Made by a program: the position numbers and the translations under genes. Positions 44,541 to 58,649 of a stretch of DNA of 64,000 nt are shown piece after piece; the first letter of the stretch is position 1; each line of letters opens with the position of its first letter. This DNA is from Sabethes cyaneus (Eukaryota; Arthropoda; Insecta; Diptera; Culicidae): NCBI RefSeq assembly GCF_943734655.1, contig NC_071355.1, positions 53,530,949 through 53,594,948 on the forward strand, in the 5' to 3' direction. The notes below the pieces were generated by a model that was given only the letters and a program-made list of their open reading frames with translations, searched no databases and was not told where the DNA came from.

Positions 44541-45498
44541 CGTATGACTACATCTTTGTTTACAATACTGGGACTGGGTAGCACTTTGTGAAAACGAAAA
44601 TAGAAGTGTAACGTTCGAATGTAAGATTTCAAATCCTAATAACTACTAAACTACTGAACGAAACTGATTAATTTATATGTTATTGGATATATAAAATGGT
44701 GGAGGTGACAATTTGTTCTGTGGTGTACTGAGACCCCTTCCTCTTCTAAGAGGGAGGGGGGGGGGCTCCTCTACAAATAATATACAAATTTCCTCATAAC
44801 TCGAGAACTAATCAAGCAAATGGTACCAAATTTGACATGTGGAGGTTTTTGGAGGCATGCATTTATTTTATGATGGTTTGGCTCACCCATGTGATAGGAG
44901 GATAAGGATCATATTTTGTGCCATGTTTTCTGCTATGTAACAAGCGGTAAGCTGTGAAAGTAAACTAGTAAAACCTTCTCGGAGCAAAAGACAGCGAATT
45001 GACGCCGCTGACTTACGTGCTTGTTGCCATTCATGTCAAAAGTAGTGATGTCCGGTAATCGCACGATTAGAACATGAGCTCCATTTGCTTGATTAGTTCT
45101 AGAGTTATGAAGAAATTTGTAAATTATTTGTATGGGAGCCCCCCACTCCTAAAGAAGGGAGGGGTTTCAATTCACCATAGAAAAAAATTTTGCCTTCTGA
45201 AACCGCCACATGCCAAATTTGGTTCCATTTGCTTGATTAGGTCTCGAGTTTTGAGGGAATTTGTGTTTCATTTGCATAAGGGCCCCCCCTCTTACGCCCT
45301 CCTTAAAATTGCTCACTCGCCCCCTTCATAAAATTGCTGGTCATTTTATCTTTCCAACTACATATAAATTGTTCAGTTTAGTTCAGTAGTTTAGTAGTTA
45401 TTAGCATTTGAAATCTTTCATTCCAACGTTACACTTCTATTTTCGTTTTCACAAAGTGCTACCCAGTCCCAGATAGTAAACAAAGACGTAGTGCTACG
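44541..45498. repeat. Palindromic structure with 141-bp arms enclosing ~145-bp units
   Basis: Left arm 44541-44681 and right arm 45358-45498 are reverse complements with a few mismatches; shared words include GGGACTGGGTAGCACTTTG and TAACTACTAAACTACTGAAC. Between them, composite-repeat units run in minus orientation at 44700-44900 and plus orientation at 45060-45310, so the interior is also inverted. The centre is near 45000. No coding frame is present. Confidence 0.85.
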
Positions 45499-46015
45499 TC
45501 AAAAAAACGACGATGAGCACTATTTTTCGCTTTTGCAATCATAACTCACGCTATTGGCAATCTACCTGTCGCAGGACTGATAAAACTAGACACTCTTTAT
45601 TCAATCACAGTGGAGATGTTGACGAGGGGCAGTGACCGATTTTCATTCTTCTAAATAATAAAAACACTACCTTATTATCAACGCAACACCTTTTCGCCCG
45701 CGTACCCGGCTTTCTTGGACGGTTCTTTCACGTAAACCAGAACAACGAATCTGATCTGATCTGATCAGCCACGTATAATCGCCCAAGTCTGGTAGGTTAA
45801 CCAACTGCAGACGACTGACTGTGCTCAGCAGTCAGATCATTGAACGCGGTCGGAATCTAGACGATACCGATGATTGCCGATACGATGATGCACCGAACTG
45901 TTCAACGCGTTTCTTGCGATGGTAGCGCAACGTAACACTGCCGTGATAGTGTATAGCGCGAGACATATTTTGATACTGAGCTAAGCGATATTCTGTATCA
46001 GGGGTATTTAACCCT
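45499..46015. other. No feature recognised
   Basis: Ordinary-composition DNA with a short GATCTGATCTGATCAG run near 45758. No coding support. Confidence 0.4.
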
Positions 46016-46565
46016 TGCACAGATGATCATCGAGGTCATCTGCGAACCCCATGAGCATGTGAGATTTCGTAATGATGGTACCTCTTCTCAGCAAATCTGC
46101 TCTTTGCACCATCCAATGCAATATTGAACAGCAAATTCGATAGTCCGTCCAACTCAAACCATCTAACGTCACAAATGAGTCAGGTTTCTCACCCGCTATC
46201 CTGATGCTTTTGAACCATCAAGGGTAGCACGTATCAGCCTAATAAGTTTTGTTGGAACATCAAGGTTCATGCATAACCCACCATAGCTCAATTCGTTTAA
46301 CTGAATCGTACGCCGCCTTGAAGTCTTCAAATAAATGGTGAGTTTGCAGGTTGAACTCCTGGAATTTTTCGAGGATTTGTCGCTAGGTGTGCAATTTGGT
46401 CCGTCGTGGAGTGTCCCTCTCGAAAAACGCACTGGTCATACGCCAGCAAAGGTTTTCTGCAATGGCCTCTTTCTGAGAAACAAGATGCGGGAGAAAATTT
46501 TGTATGCAGAATTGAGGAGCATAATGGCTCGATAATTGCTGCAGTCGAATCGATGGCCCTTTTTA
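46016..46565 (-). pseudogene. Minus-strand LINE reverse transcriptase fragment
   Basis: Reading from 46565 down: an NSAYKIFSRIL-type finger, a FREGHSTTDQ-like segment near 46400, then KLIRLIRATLDGSK (about 46200-46245), an LLFNIALDGA-like stretch and motif C MGFADDLDD at about 46023-46055. Motif order and wording match the reverse transcriptases at 17.6-18.3 kb. Frameshifts separate the pieces. It is the undisturbed paralogue of the split copy at 16192-16330/18941-19050. Confidence 0.85.
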
Positions 46566-49500
46566 AATAGAATTATTATGAATTTTCTTCGGTAATATGA
46601 CATATGGAGCATCCAATCACAGAAATTTTCTTCAACCAGCAGCTTTCACGTCCAATTGGGATGCCTATGGAGCATCGCTCACCATTTACTTACATCGCAG
46701 AGCTTCGCTAGGTCAAAACATTTGACCTTCAGAATCAAGTTTTACGAGAGCATTTAGACTCTGCCCTAGGCTACGCAGTTCTAAAAAGCGTTCGGCAAGG
46801 ACCGTAACAATGCTTGAAATTAAATAAAAAGAAAACTATTCCAATTAAATTCTACTATCTATATTTAATCGCGACAGATACGTATTTTGTCTACGACATG
46901 CAGGCTCATTAGTGTCTGTTTTTGAACTAAATTAGCCAAAGCCGTAACAATGGCCTAGGACACTTGAAAAAAAAGGATGCTTGTTTCATTGTTACCACCA
47001 GAGAAACGTTGTAAGTTCTTATGAATCACATTTTCTTAGTTCGACAGTGACCGCTGAGCACAACTGTGCTATGTGACCCGCTTTGAACTAGGCCTCTGAT
47101 GTGTCCTTGTAGGTCATATAAAATTGTGATAAAATTTGGTTCAATTTTTGCGATTTTCCCCAAAAAGCTGTGCAGTAATAGCATTGTTCTTATATTCTAA
47201 CAAGCTTTTCAGCAGTTTACGACAATGCCAAGTTCGCTATATGATATTCTGTAAATATTTTATTCCATCGAATGCTTGGAGAAGCCAACAGAGTAACCGT
47301 ATCGCCAACTTAAGTGACTTTCGTTCGCCGGTGAGAATATCGTCCCTATCGTCGCGTCCCCCTCATCGATTACAACATCCCAAGCGTAACAAAATGTACA
47401 CTTTCGACACTCGCACTCGCAGCTAAGCAGCAACTATTCATCAACGTGTCGCCCTAATTGCCACCCCGTACGGAACACTATAAACTTCACCCGGTCGGTC
47501 GGTGCGCGGTGCTGCAGATTGCATCTAGCCAGCCAGCGCAGCAGCGAGGGTAAGCAAGCAGAGAACACAAAGCAGAAAAATTATACCCCCCCCCCCCCCA
47601 TCCTCGTCCGTCCATCCATCCGATCCTGTAGCTCAAAGCGAAAGAAAACCTCAGTACACACTCGGTATGGGTACTGCTCCTGCTCGAGAAAGCAGGAAAA
47701 TGGTTGCACATTACTATTTCAAACATTTTCGCACATAATGCACCAAGCGCCTCCATTAAGACGGTTGCAATTTATTTCCCCCTCTAGCTATGTCGATCCG
47801 TGTATGCTTAGTTCCTTTTTTATATTATTTTGCGTGGCAAACTGCTTTGTTACGCTACTTGTGTGGGGAAAAGCACTACGTCGTCCAGTTCAGCTGGACT
47901 TCCACTCGTTTTCTCAAGGTTTCTTTTATCTTCATCTCTTTATTAGTCGCCATTATATAGTTTTCGATAAATGGCTGTGATTAATTCTCAGTTATCGCGT
48001 GAATCATAGCTGTTCATAATCAATCGTTACAAAGCTCATAACTACCTGTCGCATTGGTGGTCGTGATCGACTGCACTGCGACAGCCGAGCCGGGCAGTCG
48101 AGGGTTACCGCTTGCACTGCGCCACGCTAACTGCCAGCTAGGGCAACGATATTATACTATTTCCAAGATGACTGCTGATGGTAAAGCCATTATTAATATA
48201 AACTATACTTCTGTACCCTTCATCTCGCGGCTTCAATCCCCCCATGGCATAGCTGGAAGATTTATAAAAGGATGAAAAGTGAAGTCATATAATTGCACCG
48301 CTCTATTCCGAGCTGCTATAATATGCTGGCAGTGCCGCTGTTGCTGCTGCTGCTGCTGCTGTTTCTGGTGGGAACGGACGGAAAACTACCGCGGAAGGTG
48401 TATCCATTCTATTTTGTATTTCTTTTTTGTTACTTTCCTTTTCCACCGTGCGCATGAGAGATACAGTATCCGATTTCTTGAGGGAAACAATGCCGCCGCC
48501 CTCGAAGCTGGGAAAGCACTTTGTAAAGCCAGTGCATGGCGCCATGTTTTATAGTGAAAGTGCTTTCTTCGGAACGTACAAACAGCAAGAAGTGTGCTGC
48601 AGGTTGTTTCTATATAATTTATCGCATGTCTGAAACGGTTAGCAGCGGCACCGCCTTTTCCCCGTCGTTGTTGCTAGTGAACTACCAGAGGACTGCCCAG
48701 CCACAGCCACAGCGAGCGCGAAACGGATCAAGTTGGTGCTACCTATCCACTAGCTACCTACGCTACTACTGCTACTGGCGGGGAGGGCATTCACAGCGGA
48801 CTGAACCTATGCTATGCAGTCTTTCAATATTTGCGCGACATCATTCGTGTTCGGCGGCTTCATAAAGGCGAGTTTCAAGTGTTTGAAGTGAACCAACCGG
48901 CTGGCTACGTACCTACAAAGAACGGCAAACAGGGAAGACGTCGCCGTCGTTGCGTTGGTTGTCGTCATCGTCTTCTAATCCTTTGTCACGAGATTAAGTT
49001 TGCCGTGGCAAATTTTCCGCGAAACCAACTGAGGTGATAAATTGGGTTAAGATTGTCGGGGATGATAATTTAATTGATTTAAATGGAATAATTGGTATTC
49101 AAATTGATAAATCTAAGGAGAAACGACATCGTTTTCGTTCTAGTCATATTTGATTTGCCACTGAAATCAAATCTATACGGCATGCTAAATATATGAAGTT
49201 GATTGAATTAAATTCAATTTCAGCACTAAATCACGTTGATTCACAACCTATTGAAATATTTCCATGCTTAGACTCGTATCTGAGAATACTAGTTTAATAC
49301 TTGGATTCGTTTAAGCTCAATCAGTTAGACCAAAATCCCAAGTTAGGTGTCTATTGGACCTCCCTCGACCAATAATAACTCGACGAGCTGTTGTCAAATA
49401 ACCTTATTTTCTTTCATTCGTATGTCCGGGTGTATATTAAACTTTTTACATGAATCACATTTATGCCGATTCCAACATATAGCGCTTTGAAGTAAACAGC

Positions 49501-49912
49501 TTTTAAATCTTGCTTGTAAAATCAGAAAAAAACTTTTCAGTTTCCCTCGTGTTCAGTTCCCTTGCTGAGCAAAATTGAATGCAATTGCTTACAATCCAGT
49601 ATCTTTACCGGTGGATAATTTGGATTCTGGAAAAAGGCAATCCCAAGTCGACCGAGTCTTTGACTGTCAGACTAGCGTTGCTAGCCACGCAATTTATATT
49701 GTGTTGTTACTTTGGGTTGGTAGAATGTAATTTATTATTTTTACTTTAGAATCCCTTCAATCATTGCGTCTATTTTCAAGTAACAATTTAGGGTTTATTG
49801 CACACTTATGATGGTATTCATGACCAATTTTGGTCATAAAGGCCACCTTAAGAGTATAATAAAAAAAATGTTGTTACCTGGCTCAAGTTGGTTGACGTCC
49901 TCTGAACATTAA
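46566..49912. other. No gene recognised; poly-C and CTG runs
   Basis: Contains 14 consecutive C at 47586-47599, a CTG run at 48337-48361 and GC-richer DNA at 47300-49040 with overlapping frames on both strands (for example 47519-47980 plus). The look is that of untranslated or regulatory DNA rather than coding exons. No splice-consistent gene was found. Confidence 0.4.
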
Positions 49913-50006
49913 TACCCAGCAAACCACATATCGTATAATAATGTACGAAAATTATCTTAATAATAATTTCTTGCTCTGATATACGTACGAAAATGTTTGC
50001 TGGGTA
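49913..50006. mobile_element. TA-flanked MITE, CCCAGCAAACA family, copy 2 (94 bp)
   Basis: Starts TACCCAGCAAACC and ends ATGTTTGCTGGGTA, with TA on both sides. Subterminal words (TCGTATAATAATGTACGAAA on the left, GATATACGTACGAAAATG on the right) match copy 1 at 23931-24244, so this is an internally deleted relative. Confidence 0.85.
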
Positions 50007-50089
50007 GTTCCTTTTGATTGTTTGTTTATCAGTTATTTCCCACTTGACAGCAATACAATCGAAAGTATATAAACAATTGCATGCAACTT

Positions 50090-50270
50090 GATGGATCCAC
50101 ATCAACTCCTTTCCACTAACAACAACTCCTTCCTGTGACACTTGCGGATTATGCAGAGGATTCCTCGGTCTCTAGTAGCAGCAAGTGTTGAACTAACATT
50201 CCTTTCCCTCCCAAATTGATGGGACTGCACTGCATGGGCGTGGCCAGCTTTGGTATTGATCATCACAAAG
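50090..50270 (+). repeat. Relative of the 623-bp insertion (plus orientation)
   Basis: Shares a series of phrases with the minus strand of 6800-7040: ACTAACAACAACTCCTTCC-like start, GCAGAGGATTCC, CTCTAGTAGCAGCAAGTGTT, AACTAACATTCC and GGTATTGATCAT. Identity is perhaps 75 percent by eye. No tail or target duplication was found here. Confidence 0.65.
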
Positions 50271-50864
50271 AATTAGATCACCAGAAAGTACACACTGAGA
50301 ATGATCTGCTACTTACAAGCATCATTCTGACGGTTCTTTATTGTACAAGCTGATCTAGATTAATCGTGAAATTTTCGGATCAGACAGTCGCTAATTCTTC
50401 CTCACATTGAAAATTGTTGCATCACGTCACATGCATGAATACTCCGTCAACCTCTTTTTCATATAAGACATCAGTTTTGAATAAATTCTTGCAGTATGTG
50501 GATACAATCGAGCGAAAGATAGGTTTGGTCGCTTACTTTTTTATAACTGTTCACTATTAGGACATCAAATTGGACTAGGTTTATCGCGGTCTCAAGCAAT
50601 CTTTTTGAAATGAGAAGAATTATCACTTTTTTGGCACATTTCAATTGGTCAAGGCTTATAGCGGTCCTAAGAAATTTTGTTAGCAGAAGAGGATATTTCT
50701 CGTACATGGACAACAGGCATACTTCCCAAGCACAGATATCAAATTAGTATAATTCTTAACGTCGTAAAGAATCTTCGATCTGTTGGGACAAGGAGATTTT
50801 GTCATTTTTTTTCTAAAAAAGTAATCGAAATCGCAGTAAAAAGAACGTGTATTTAACTATCGTC
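50271..50864. other. No feature recognised
   Basis: AT-rich; short frames only. Confidence 0.4.
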
Positions 50865-51585
50865 CCTGCTTGTGAACAGGGCTTCGACCGATCCTTTTTT
50901 TCTACCGCAGTCACACCAACGCGCATTCAAGTTCACACCGTCCGTTTAGAGGTGGAATACGAATGCTATGCATAACACAACTGGCATTTTGCTCAGTCAA
51001 ACGCCGACTGCACGCTGCAGAACGAACGGCTTCTAAAACTTTTTGACATTTTCGTTTCGATCAAGTTGCCTTTACCGTTTGGAGCAGCGAATGACTGCAA
51101 AACAGTCAAATGACTGGCAATCACCACGCTACGAAAAGCAACCGCACAATCGTATGATTCAATACTACAAAAAAACAACCACTGCATGTGCATGGAAGAA
51201 GTCGGTCGGACTCCGTCCAATACAAACGAATATTTTGCTTGTGTCGGACCGACGTCTGGGTGACAAACTTTTACTGTGAGCAGCCGATTTGGAGACAAAA
51301 AGAGAAACGAAAAAATACGTCACCGTATGCTTCCAGTCAGTTTGCAGTTTATATTCTCAAAGCGCAAAGCAAAACGGGAGATCGACTGTTTGCTTTTGCT
51401 GAGATGCCGCATGAATTGTACGACGGCAGCAGCGCAAGCGGCAGATTGACTGGATTAAAAAAACGGTCAAATGATTGTTCAAAAATCGGAGTTTAAATGC
51501 GGAAAGTTCGCATTCACGGCAGTCACATTCAACTTGCGATCCCTTTTTAAGCCCTGCTTGTGAAGCAAGGCGATCACGAACAAAA
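50865..51585. repeat. Possible element with CCCTGCTTGTGAA ends
   Basis: CCCTGCTTGTGAACAGGGCTT near 50867 and GCCCTGCTTGTGAAGCAAGG near 51552 mark both edges, each itself partly palindromic, and CAGTCACA words recur near both. The ~700-bp interior has three overlapping frames without a domain. A transposon is plausible but no target duplication was resolved. Confidence 0.35.
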
Positions 51586-54500
51586 TGTATGGGGGTTCAA
51601 ACACTCATTCGTGATTGAAAACGAAAATTATAATAGAAACCACATAATTGCTACATCTATTATGAGTCGATCGGTATCTAAACCTTGGAAATCTACTCAT
51701 AGCTGGCAAAGCTATCAAAGCTATCAAAGCTTTGAAATCTTTCATATATTCGTGGCACACGCTTTTTTTGATTTTTTGGAATGACACCCTATCTCAAACC
51801 CTGCCGTAAGACGTAGTCATACGTTAAAGCAACACCCGGTGGTGGCTTAATCACGAGATTTGTCGGAACGATTGTCGGCAACGCGCTGCTTGATTCCATC
51901 GTACTAACCGAGCAGGTAACAGTCAAAGTGCAGCCATACAAAAATAATATCGTCGCATAGAAGTGTGTAGTGCATATACGGGAATGATAGAATTAGAAGA
52001 ATAATACAAAACAAGGTATAAGAATACCTTATAATATTACTGGCGACAGTAGTTTAGTGTGTAAAACATTCGGGTACCAGTCGAAAGAGCGGTGACGCGA
52101 GCCCCACCTGCCATTACACAATCCAATATACAGGGTGTTAGGCAGCTTAGTGCAGATATTTCAAGGGGTGATAGTGGACTACATATGACGAAAAAATCCT
52201 GGCATATGGTCAAATCTCAATCGTAACAGAGTTATTGAACATTTTTAGTTTTCGGTTCTGCTTGCCTTAAATTAGCTTCGGTAAAAAATTATGCTAGTTA
52301 GCTCAATTCTGTTACTTTCATTCGAGAACTGAGAAAAGCTCCTATTTTATGAAATTTAGTAACTTTTTAGAAGCAAAACGCTTCGAAATAAGTGCTTCTT
52401 ATAATATTGCGGATTTTCGGCTTTCCAGTCAGTTTTATATTGAAAACGGCTTTTTTATATTTTTATGTTTCTTATAATGTTTTTGTCAAATTTATCTTAA
52501 AAATGTGTGATGAAACTGATTACTTTCATTACATTCAATTTGAAACTCTAGTCAATATGTTCTTTGACGTGAAACGCCTATCTATTTCGGCTTCGTTGCA
52601 ATTTCATTTTAAACGTGTCATGTTGGGTGTTGTATCGGAAAACCGCACGAACTCATACATCACGCATAGCACACTAGATTACCGCATGTGACGAACACAA
52701 TCTGACACGTATGAAAAAAACAACAGCAACAACAATGTTTTCCATAAATTGGGGGCTCTGAGGAGAAGTTTCATAGAAAAGTATTCTGCATCTAATGACA
52801 TTTGCATATAATTAGATATTAAGGGGATAATAAATTTGAAAAAAATAATTTTTTATAGGAACTAGATAGCATGGTCATGTGTTCGGCAAAGTTGTAGAAC
52901 TTTGAATTTCATTAAACTTTGTCGAAGATACTCATCATATGGTTCATACGGTCATATGGTTTGCGAGATATAATTGACTTTCTGTCGTGACCCCCTTAGA
53001 ATCCGTTTTTTAACTTTTTGTACAGAAAACCTCATCTAACAGGTTCGACATGTTCTACAAACTTTTGGATACTATCAAAATACGTAACTTTCCAGAAGGT
53101 GTAAATATCATATGTTGCTTTATTTGCTTTAAAAATTTATTTGAAGCATAAATTTTACCGTTTTTACAAGTAATTTATTCTGTAAATAGGCACCTACTGG
53201 CAACTAAAGTTAGCATCGCTTGAACCGTCATAAAATATTCTATAAGTGTGCCAAAAACATCGGTCGGATCTGGTCGGGCATTTTAGTTAGTTCAATTATG
53301 AATTACATACATATTGCATGTCATACATATGCTGGTTTTAGTGAGTTATCAGGGTTTTATTATTCGTATATGTACATAATAATTTCACAGGACCTAGTCC
53401 ACGTCTGTTTCGCTTTCTGTTGCAGAATTATTTTCGTTCTGGTACTTTTGTAAAAGTTTGTATGCTGCTGGTAACAACCGCATTGATTTTTTCCCTGTTG
53501 GTCTTCTTAAAGTTAAAATCAATGGTTCCGACGTCATTAACTATCTTCTGAAAACATCTTCGTTAGTCGATATTCTGTTCAGAAATCAGCTTAAATATTT
53601 ACATACAATCATGATTCATTACTGTTAACAATTCTTGAACATTTACGTGCACGCTTTTCTCTAAAACGTTTTATACCTTTGTTACGGCACTCTTGCGGTT
53701 CTTCCGAAAGACGACTGATTTGTTAAAACAGCTGCATCTATTATTTCTGAGAGACGCAACCACTGCGACCACCGATTAGATTTATTGTGGTATAAATTCG
53801 GTGTTAGCGGTTGTCGACCTGGTTGTTGGTTAGTGGATAAGCAATTAAGAATACTTTTGCTTCTACCAACACCACATCGTGGAAGGCTTCTATGGCTTCG
53901 TTCACGCTTCGCATCATGTGTTCCTACATGCCGCCCAAGTGGGCCGTGGTTGGTCAACTGAACGATCACTCCATGTCAGTATAAGTGAACGTTGTAGTAC
54001 AGTCGTTGTTAATCTGTCTTACGAAATGCGAAAATATTACATTCTGGAACTCTCTTCTAGACCTCCGATCATAAAGTATTCGCTCCATGTCCCTTCGTCC
54101 CACTGCAAGCCACTCTGGCCACATCTTATATCTGCACCCTTTCATGGCGAGTCAGGAGCTTCGAAATCTGGCGAACGTCATCTGTAACCACAGGGGGTAC
54201 ATTAAAGTACTCTTGTCAAACTATGCTGAATGCAATTCCTTACAATCCAGTTTCATAATTGGTTGGAGATATCAAATACCTGATACTGCCGATACCGTGG
54301 TCTAACAAGTCCTTCATATCCAGACAAGAGTGACTGACTACACGGTTAATCAACATTTCAAGTTGCAAATGTTTGCGTTACGCTACTGAAATACACAAAG
54401 CTTAACAGGATATTTTTATTGTCATATGGAAACCCCTAAAAGTTGAAAAAGTTATCAAATACACACTAAATATTGAAAAAGTTATGATATGTGTAAATTA

Positions 54501-57500
54501 TCATGAATGTGTCGATCACAATATAGTTGATTTTTTGTAACTTACGAACTTGAAAGAACAAAATGAAGCGATACCATTCTTAGCAGTTCATTGAAACATA
54601 ATAATGCAATAGTTAGTTGCTGAGATTTCTAAGATACATTAGTTTAGGCAGTTTCTTAAATTGGCTTCACAAATTCAGTAATCCTAAATCAAAAAATACC
54701 ATTTAATTTTGGATATGGGACATACGCTCGTTTTAAACTCAATTATAATAAAATTAAAGTTTAAATTTGGCTAACGAATGTTATCCTCGATTTCGTAAAA
54801 TACTCCCATCCATAATTGCTCACACCACCTTTAAGTCCCTAAAACTGGTACGTAGCAAGTCACGAGATGAACAGCCGGAAACCTTTTTGCGCTTGCCTGC
54901 ATGCAGCATCAACGGGGTTCATCGTTTCACTCGGCTGATTCCACAAAAACACCTAAAGCAAACGAATCTTACTTAGGTGCCTGCCTGCCTGCCTGCCAGT
55001 CTGCATGCCTGCCAGGCAAGCAACTGCTGCGGTGCGCTCTTGAGGGAATGATCAAGGCCGGCTTTTCTTCGCTGGAAACAATCAATCAGTCATTTCGGTT
55101 TTCTTCCTCATTTACCCGCACCCAAACGGGACCGCAATCGACAATAGGAACGGTACGCAAAAAGCAACTCTTCCGACGATTATCAACCCGAGTGGAAAAT
55201 CATCCACTTTTCCTGATGGAAATGGAGCAGCACATTCGAGTAGCGTAGATATCTGACGACCGGGTCCGTACGAGTGAGTAGGATTTTTTTGTCAGTGTGT
55301 GAGTGCGGGTGGCACACGACTTCAAGCAAACGGAAGAAAAAGCAGAAAGGTGTTTAATGGGAGAAGTTTATTTTACTTTCTTGCGCTTCGAGCGAGCGAA
55401 ATCCTATTTCTACCCCAAATTGTACTCTTGAATGTGGGCAGTATGTGTGCTCAGACCAAGCTGTTCTCCCTGCGGGTCAATTTGTTACATATGTACGTGC
55501 ATGCCTTAGTAGACTACCGGCAGTAAGTAGCTTCGGGGCTCCCAACGGTAGCCAAATTAGTGTTTTGTTTCCGTTGGTTCGATTCATTAGTTTGCACAAT
55601 TCCCATCACCAGAGTTATTGACGTTCCACTGAATGTCGGTTAGTTACTAATTAAGTTTTCGTTTATTTTATTTTCAGGTAATGTGGACCACCGATGGATG
55701 CCAGTGCCATTCAGTGAGTGCTGAATATCAATTAAAAAAAAGAAGCAGTCAAAGTGAAATACTTTCCATTTAATTTGAATAATTAATTTCCACTGAGTCA
55801 GATTTTATCCGACGGAAGACATTTACTCGACCAATCAGTCTAATTTAATTAAAAATTACATCCACCGCAAGTTGCATTCAAACAGTCCAATTTTCGGTAG
55901 AGCTTGAGCTTTCCCAACAAATGTGCGCCCAAATTCGCGGAAACGATGGAAGGTCGCCCAGCTCATTTAGCTGATTGCACTTTTTATCCGGAGAGCATCT
56001 GGTGTGTGTGTGCGGAGCGGTCCGTTTTTACCAGCCGTCACCGAACACCGCGTGCCGTCCTCAAAGTGAGCTCAAGGCTTTAAATTAGAGCAAATCAACG
56101 CACTAGGGAAGGCTGCTTCGAGCCTGCGGCCATTATTTATTCAAGTTTATATAGTGTGAAAAGTTGCTTCCGTTAGGTCGGTTTGCATTCAGTAGAAGTA
56201 GAAAGTCAGCAGCAGCAGCAGCAACAGAGCAACAGCAGCGGCCGGATTTGTATGTTGGTGAATAGAAATCTCTGCCTGGCGGGAACAGTCGCATGCTTGG
56301 CGGTGGCACATTATTGTTGGCCGATCTTGGATAGGGTTTTCAGAATGGTGTCTATTAAAATAGCAAAAAAGTGCTTTGATGTTCTTTGTGGGGGAGTGAA
56401 AAGTTCAATTTGGAAAGAGGATAATAAATGGGTTCACACGTTTTAATTAGAGGTTAGCATAAATTCTAATACAATGTTTGCTAACCCTAACAAGCTAGTA
56501 GTTCGTTCATTCGATTACGAGAAACCGTTTGGAGGCATTGTGTAGATGCAGGAATCGAGCGACAAAAGGCCAACGCAATTGCGTTATAATTATTTCCCCT
56601 CTTTTCAGCGGCGATGGCAGCGATAGCGCTGCCTTAGTTAAGCCAAATTAGATCTAATTATTTCGATTTGTTGTCGGTTGCAATTTGCGGCCGGAAGATG
56701 CCGGTGCTCCGGCAATACGCGCTGAAGTCGATGGTATGGCTTTTGATATAATTAACATTGTTTAATGAGGCTTGTCCTGATTTCCTGAAGAAAGTAATAC
56801 CATGGCAGCGGACTGTTGAAAAGTTATGATTGCCATCTTTTCCGTTCCAACACGAAAAGCGGGTCTCCCGGAGCTGTAAATGAAACATTTTCTTTCGTCG
56901 AACCTTGAGATTGTTCGGTGACCGTGCGTCTCCATCAATCGAACCGAAATGGAGACGCTTGGTAACCAAACACCGATGTAAGAGCCAAAAACTTCAAAAA
57001 GTAATGAAGCCTGCAAGCGACTCTAGTCTCGAAATAGTCTCGTGTTTATTAGCAATTGATTGCAAAGTTGATGGAAAAATAGACCCTTCCAGGTGCAGCC
57101 CTAGGCGTAGCTATTTTCGCCCCCATGCCGTACGGAGAATTGTTCGCCCCGAAAAAGATAACAGAATAAGTACATCAATCTAACTTGGCAATAACACTGT
57201 GCTAACAAGTTTTCGCAACAGTGTTAGAGTTAAACATTTTCTTATTGCCTGACAAAGTATTTCCATTTTAAACGAGTCCGGATAATTGCCGAAGAAAGGC
57301 GCCCAAGAGGACGCGCAGTGCAGCCGCAGTACCAGGCACCGGCAGACCGGGAGAGGGAAAAAACTTTTTGCTTCCAAGTTTGACGAAAGTAAATATTTAA
57401 TCACCGCAAAGTTGCTCCTGCCTTCAACGCAACGACCGACCGACCGACCGGTCTGGTGTTGACGCTAGGAATTGTCTGTCAGATGTGAGTGCACATACGC

Positions 57501-58110
57501 CAAGTGCCGGCGTATACTTGCTCGTACCGACAACGTAGACCGTTGCGAGTTCGTGTGAAACTACTGCGGCATTAACCGCAGAAAGAAATTCGCGACAGTT
57601 AATTAAGGACAAGCCACTGGAAATTGATCCAATCAGCTCGGATTGTGGGCAAAGTCGTTTTTCTCGTTTGCTGTTCAGTCGGTACACACTAGCGAAACTA
57701 CATGCGCAGCATCTCCGTAGTCTGTGAGGTCAAATGAATAATTTATTTTGTGTACAACCGTGATCCAATGTTCCACTGTCGGAAACGGTGCTTTCTTCTT
57801 TAGGATAAATAATTCAATTTTATTTTCATTCACAACATAGTCGTCTTTGGCAGACCAGACATCGCTTTTGTTCGGATCGATGCTTCTTCAATTTCCGTTC
57901 AGTTGGCCAGCAAGTTGTTACAATATTGAAGCAGATTCAAAGGTGATATTGCTTTATGGATTTGTGAATGGACACCTATTCACCTGTCTAGGAATTCATT
58001 GAGTCATCAAATAGGTTGATGGTTCAACGGACATGCATTGGACACATTCCAGCGTGTCCCGTTACGACGATGACCCGACTTTCAGTGCTATGAATGCCCC
58101 TTACTGGTGG
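51586..58110. other. No gene recognised; several short microsatellites
   Basis: 52132 starts CAGGGTGTTAGGCAGC, a phrase I associate with a mosquito repeat, but its right end was not found. CTGC repeats occur at 54980-55014, a CAG run at 56207-56238 (opening a Gln-rich 87-codon frame at 56183) and GACC repeats at 57433-57450. GC-richer DNA at 54890-57720 resembles promoter or 5' untranslated sequence. At 55678 a TTTTCAG acceptor is followed 36 bases later by GTGAGT, a possible but unproven micro-exon. Confidence 0.4.
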
Positions 58111-58649
58111 CGTTAAACGTACTTAGGCATAATGTACGATAGACATAATGAACGACAGGCATAGTGGATGACAGGCGTAACGGACAATTTACAATTACAA
58201 AATTTTACTTATCTAGAAGTACGCATTTGAGTCAATCATTGCTCCGTCACGATACAGGGGCGATATTTCAGGGGCGTCTTATTTAACATAAAGCTATTTG
58301 TTATAATGCTGTTTAGCATAACGCCTTTTCGCATAAAAGCATCAGTATAATCGTAAGTGACCGTTTGGCATAAATACATTTGGCATAACCATTATTCCAC
58401 ATAATTGCTTCAAAATCATTTCATGACAATTCATAGATGACTAGCTGACCCGACAAACTTCGTATTGCCACAAATTAACCTGTGTTGTACATAAATCATG
58501 AATCTCGGATGATCTTTGTCACAATCTCGAGTTTTCCAAGCCCCCCAGTGGGCGGCGCTTCCGACGGCGGGTCACCGGCAACACTCGCGACCGTCTCGTC
58601 CTGAATGATCTAGTGTTACTATAGATAGTTTTTGTGGTCTTGTATTGAC

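Noticed and set aside
55678..55719. Possible micro-exon between TTTTCAG and GTGAGT
   Set aside because: Such pairs occur by chance often; no flanking exons were identified.
56183..56446. 87-codon frame with Gln run and hydrophobic segment
   Set aside because: The Gln run is a CAG microsatellite; the rest has no recognisable domain and no splice evidence.
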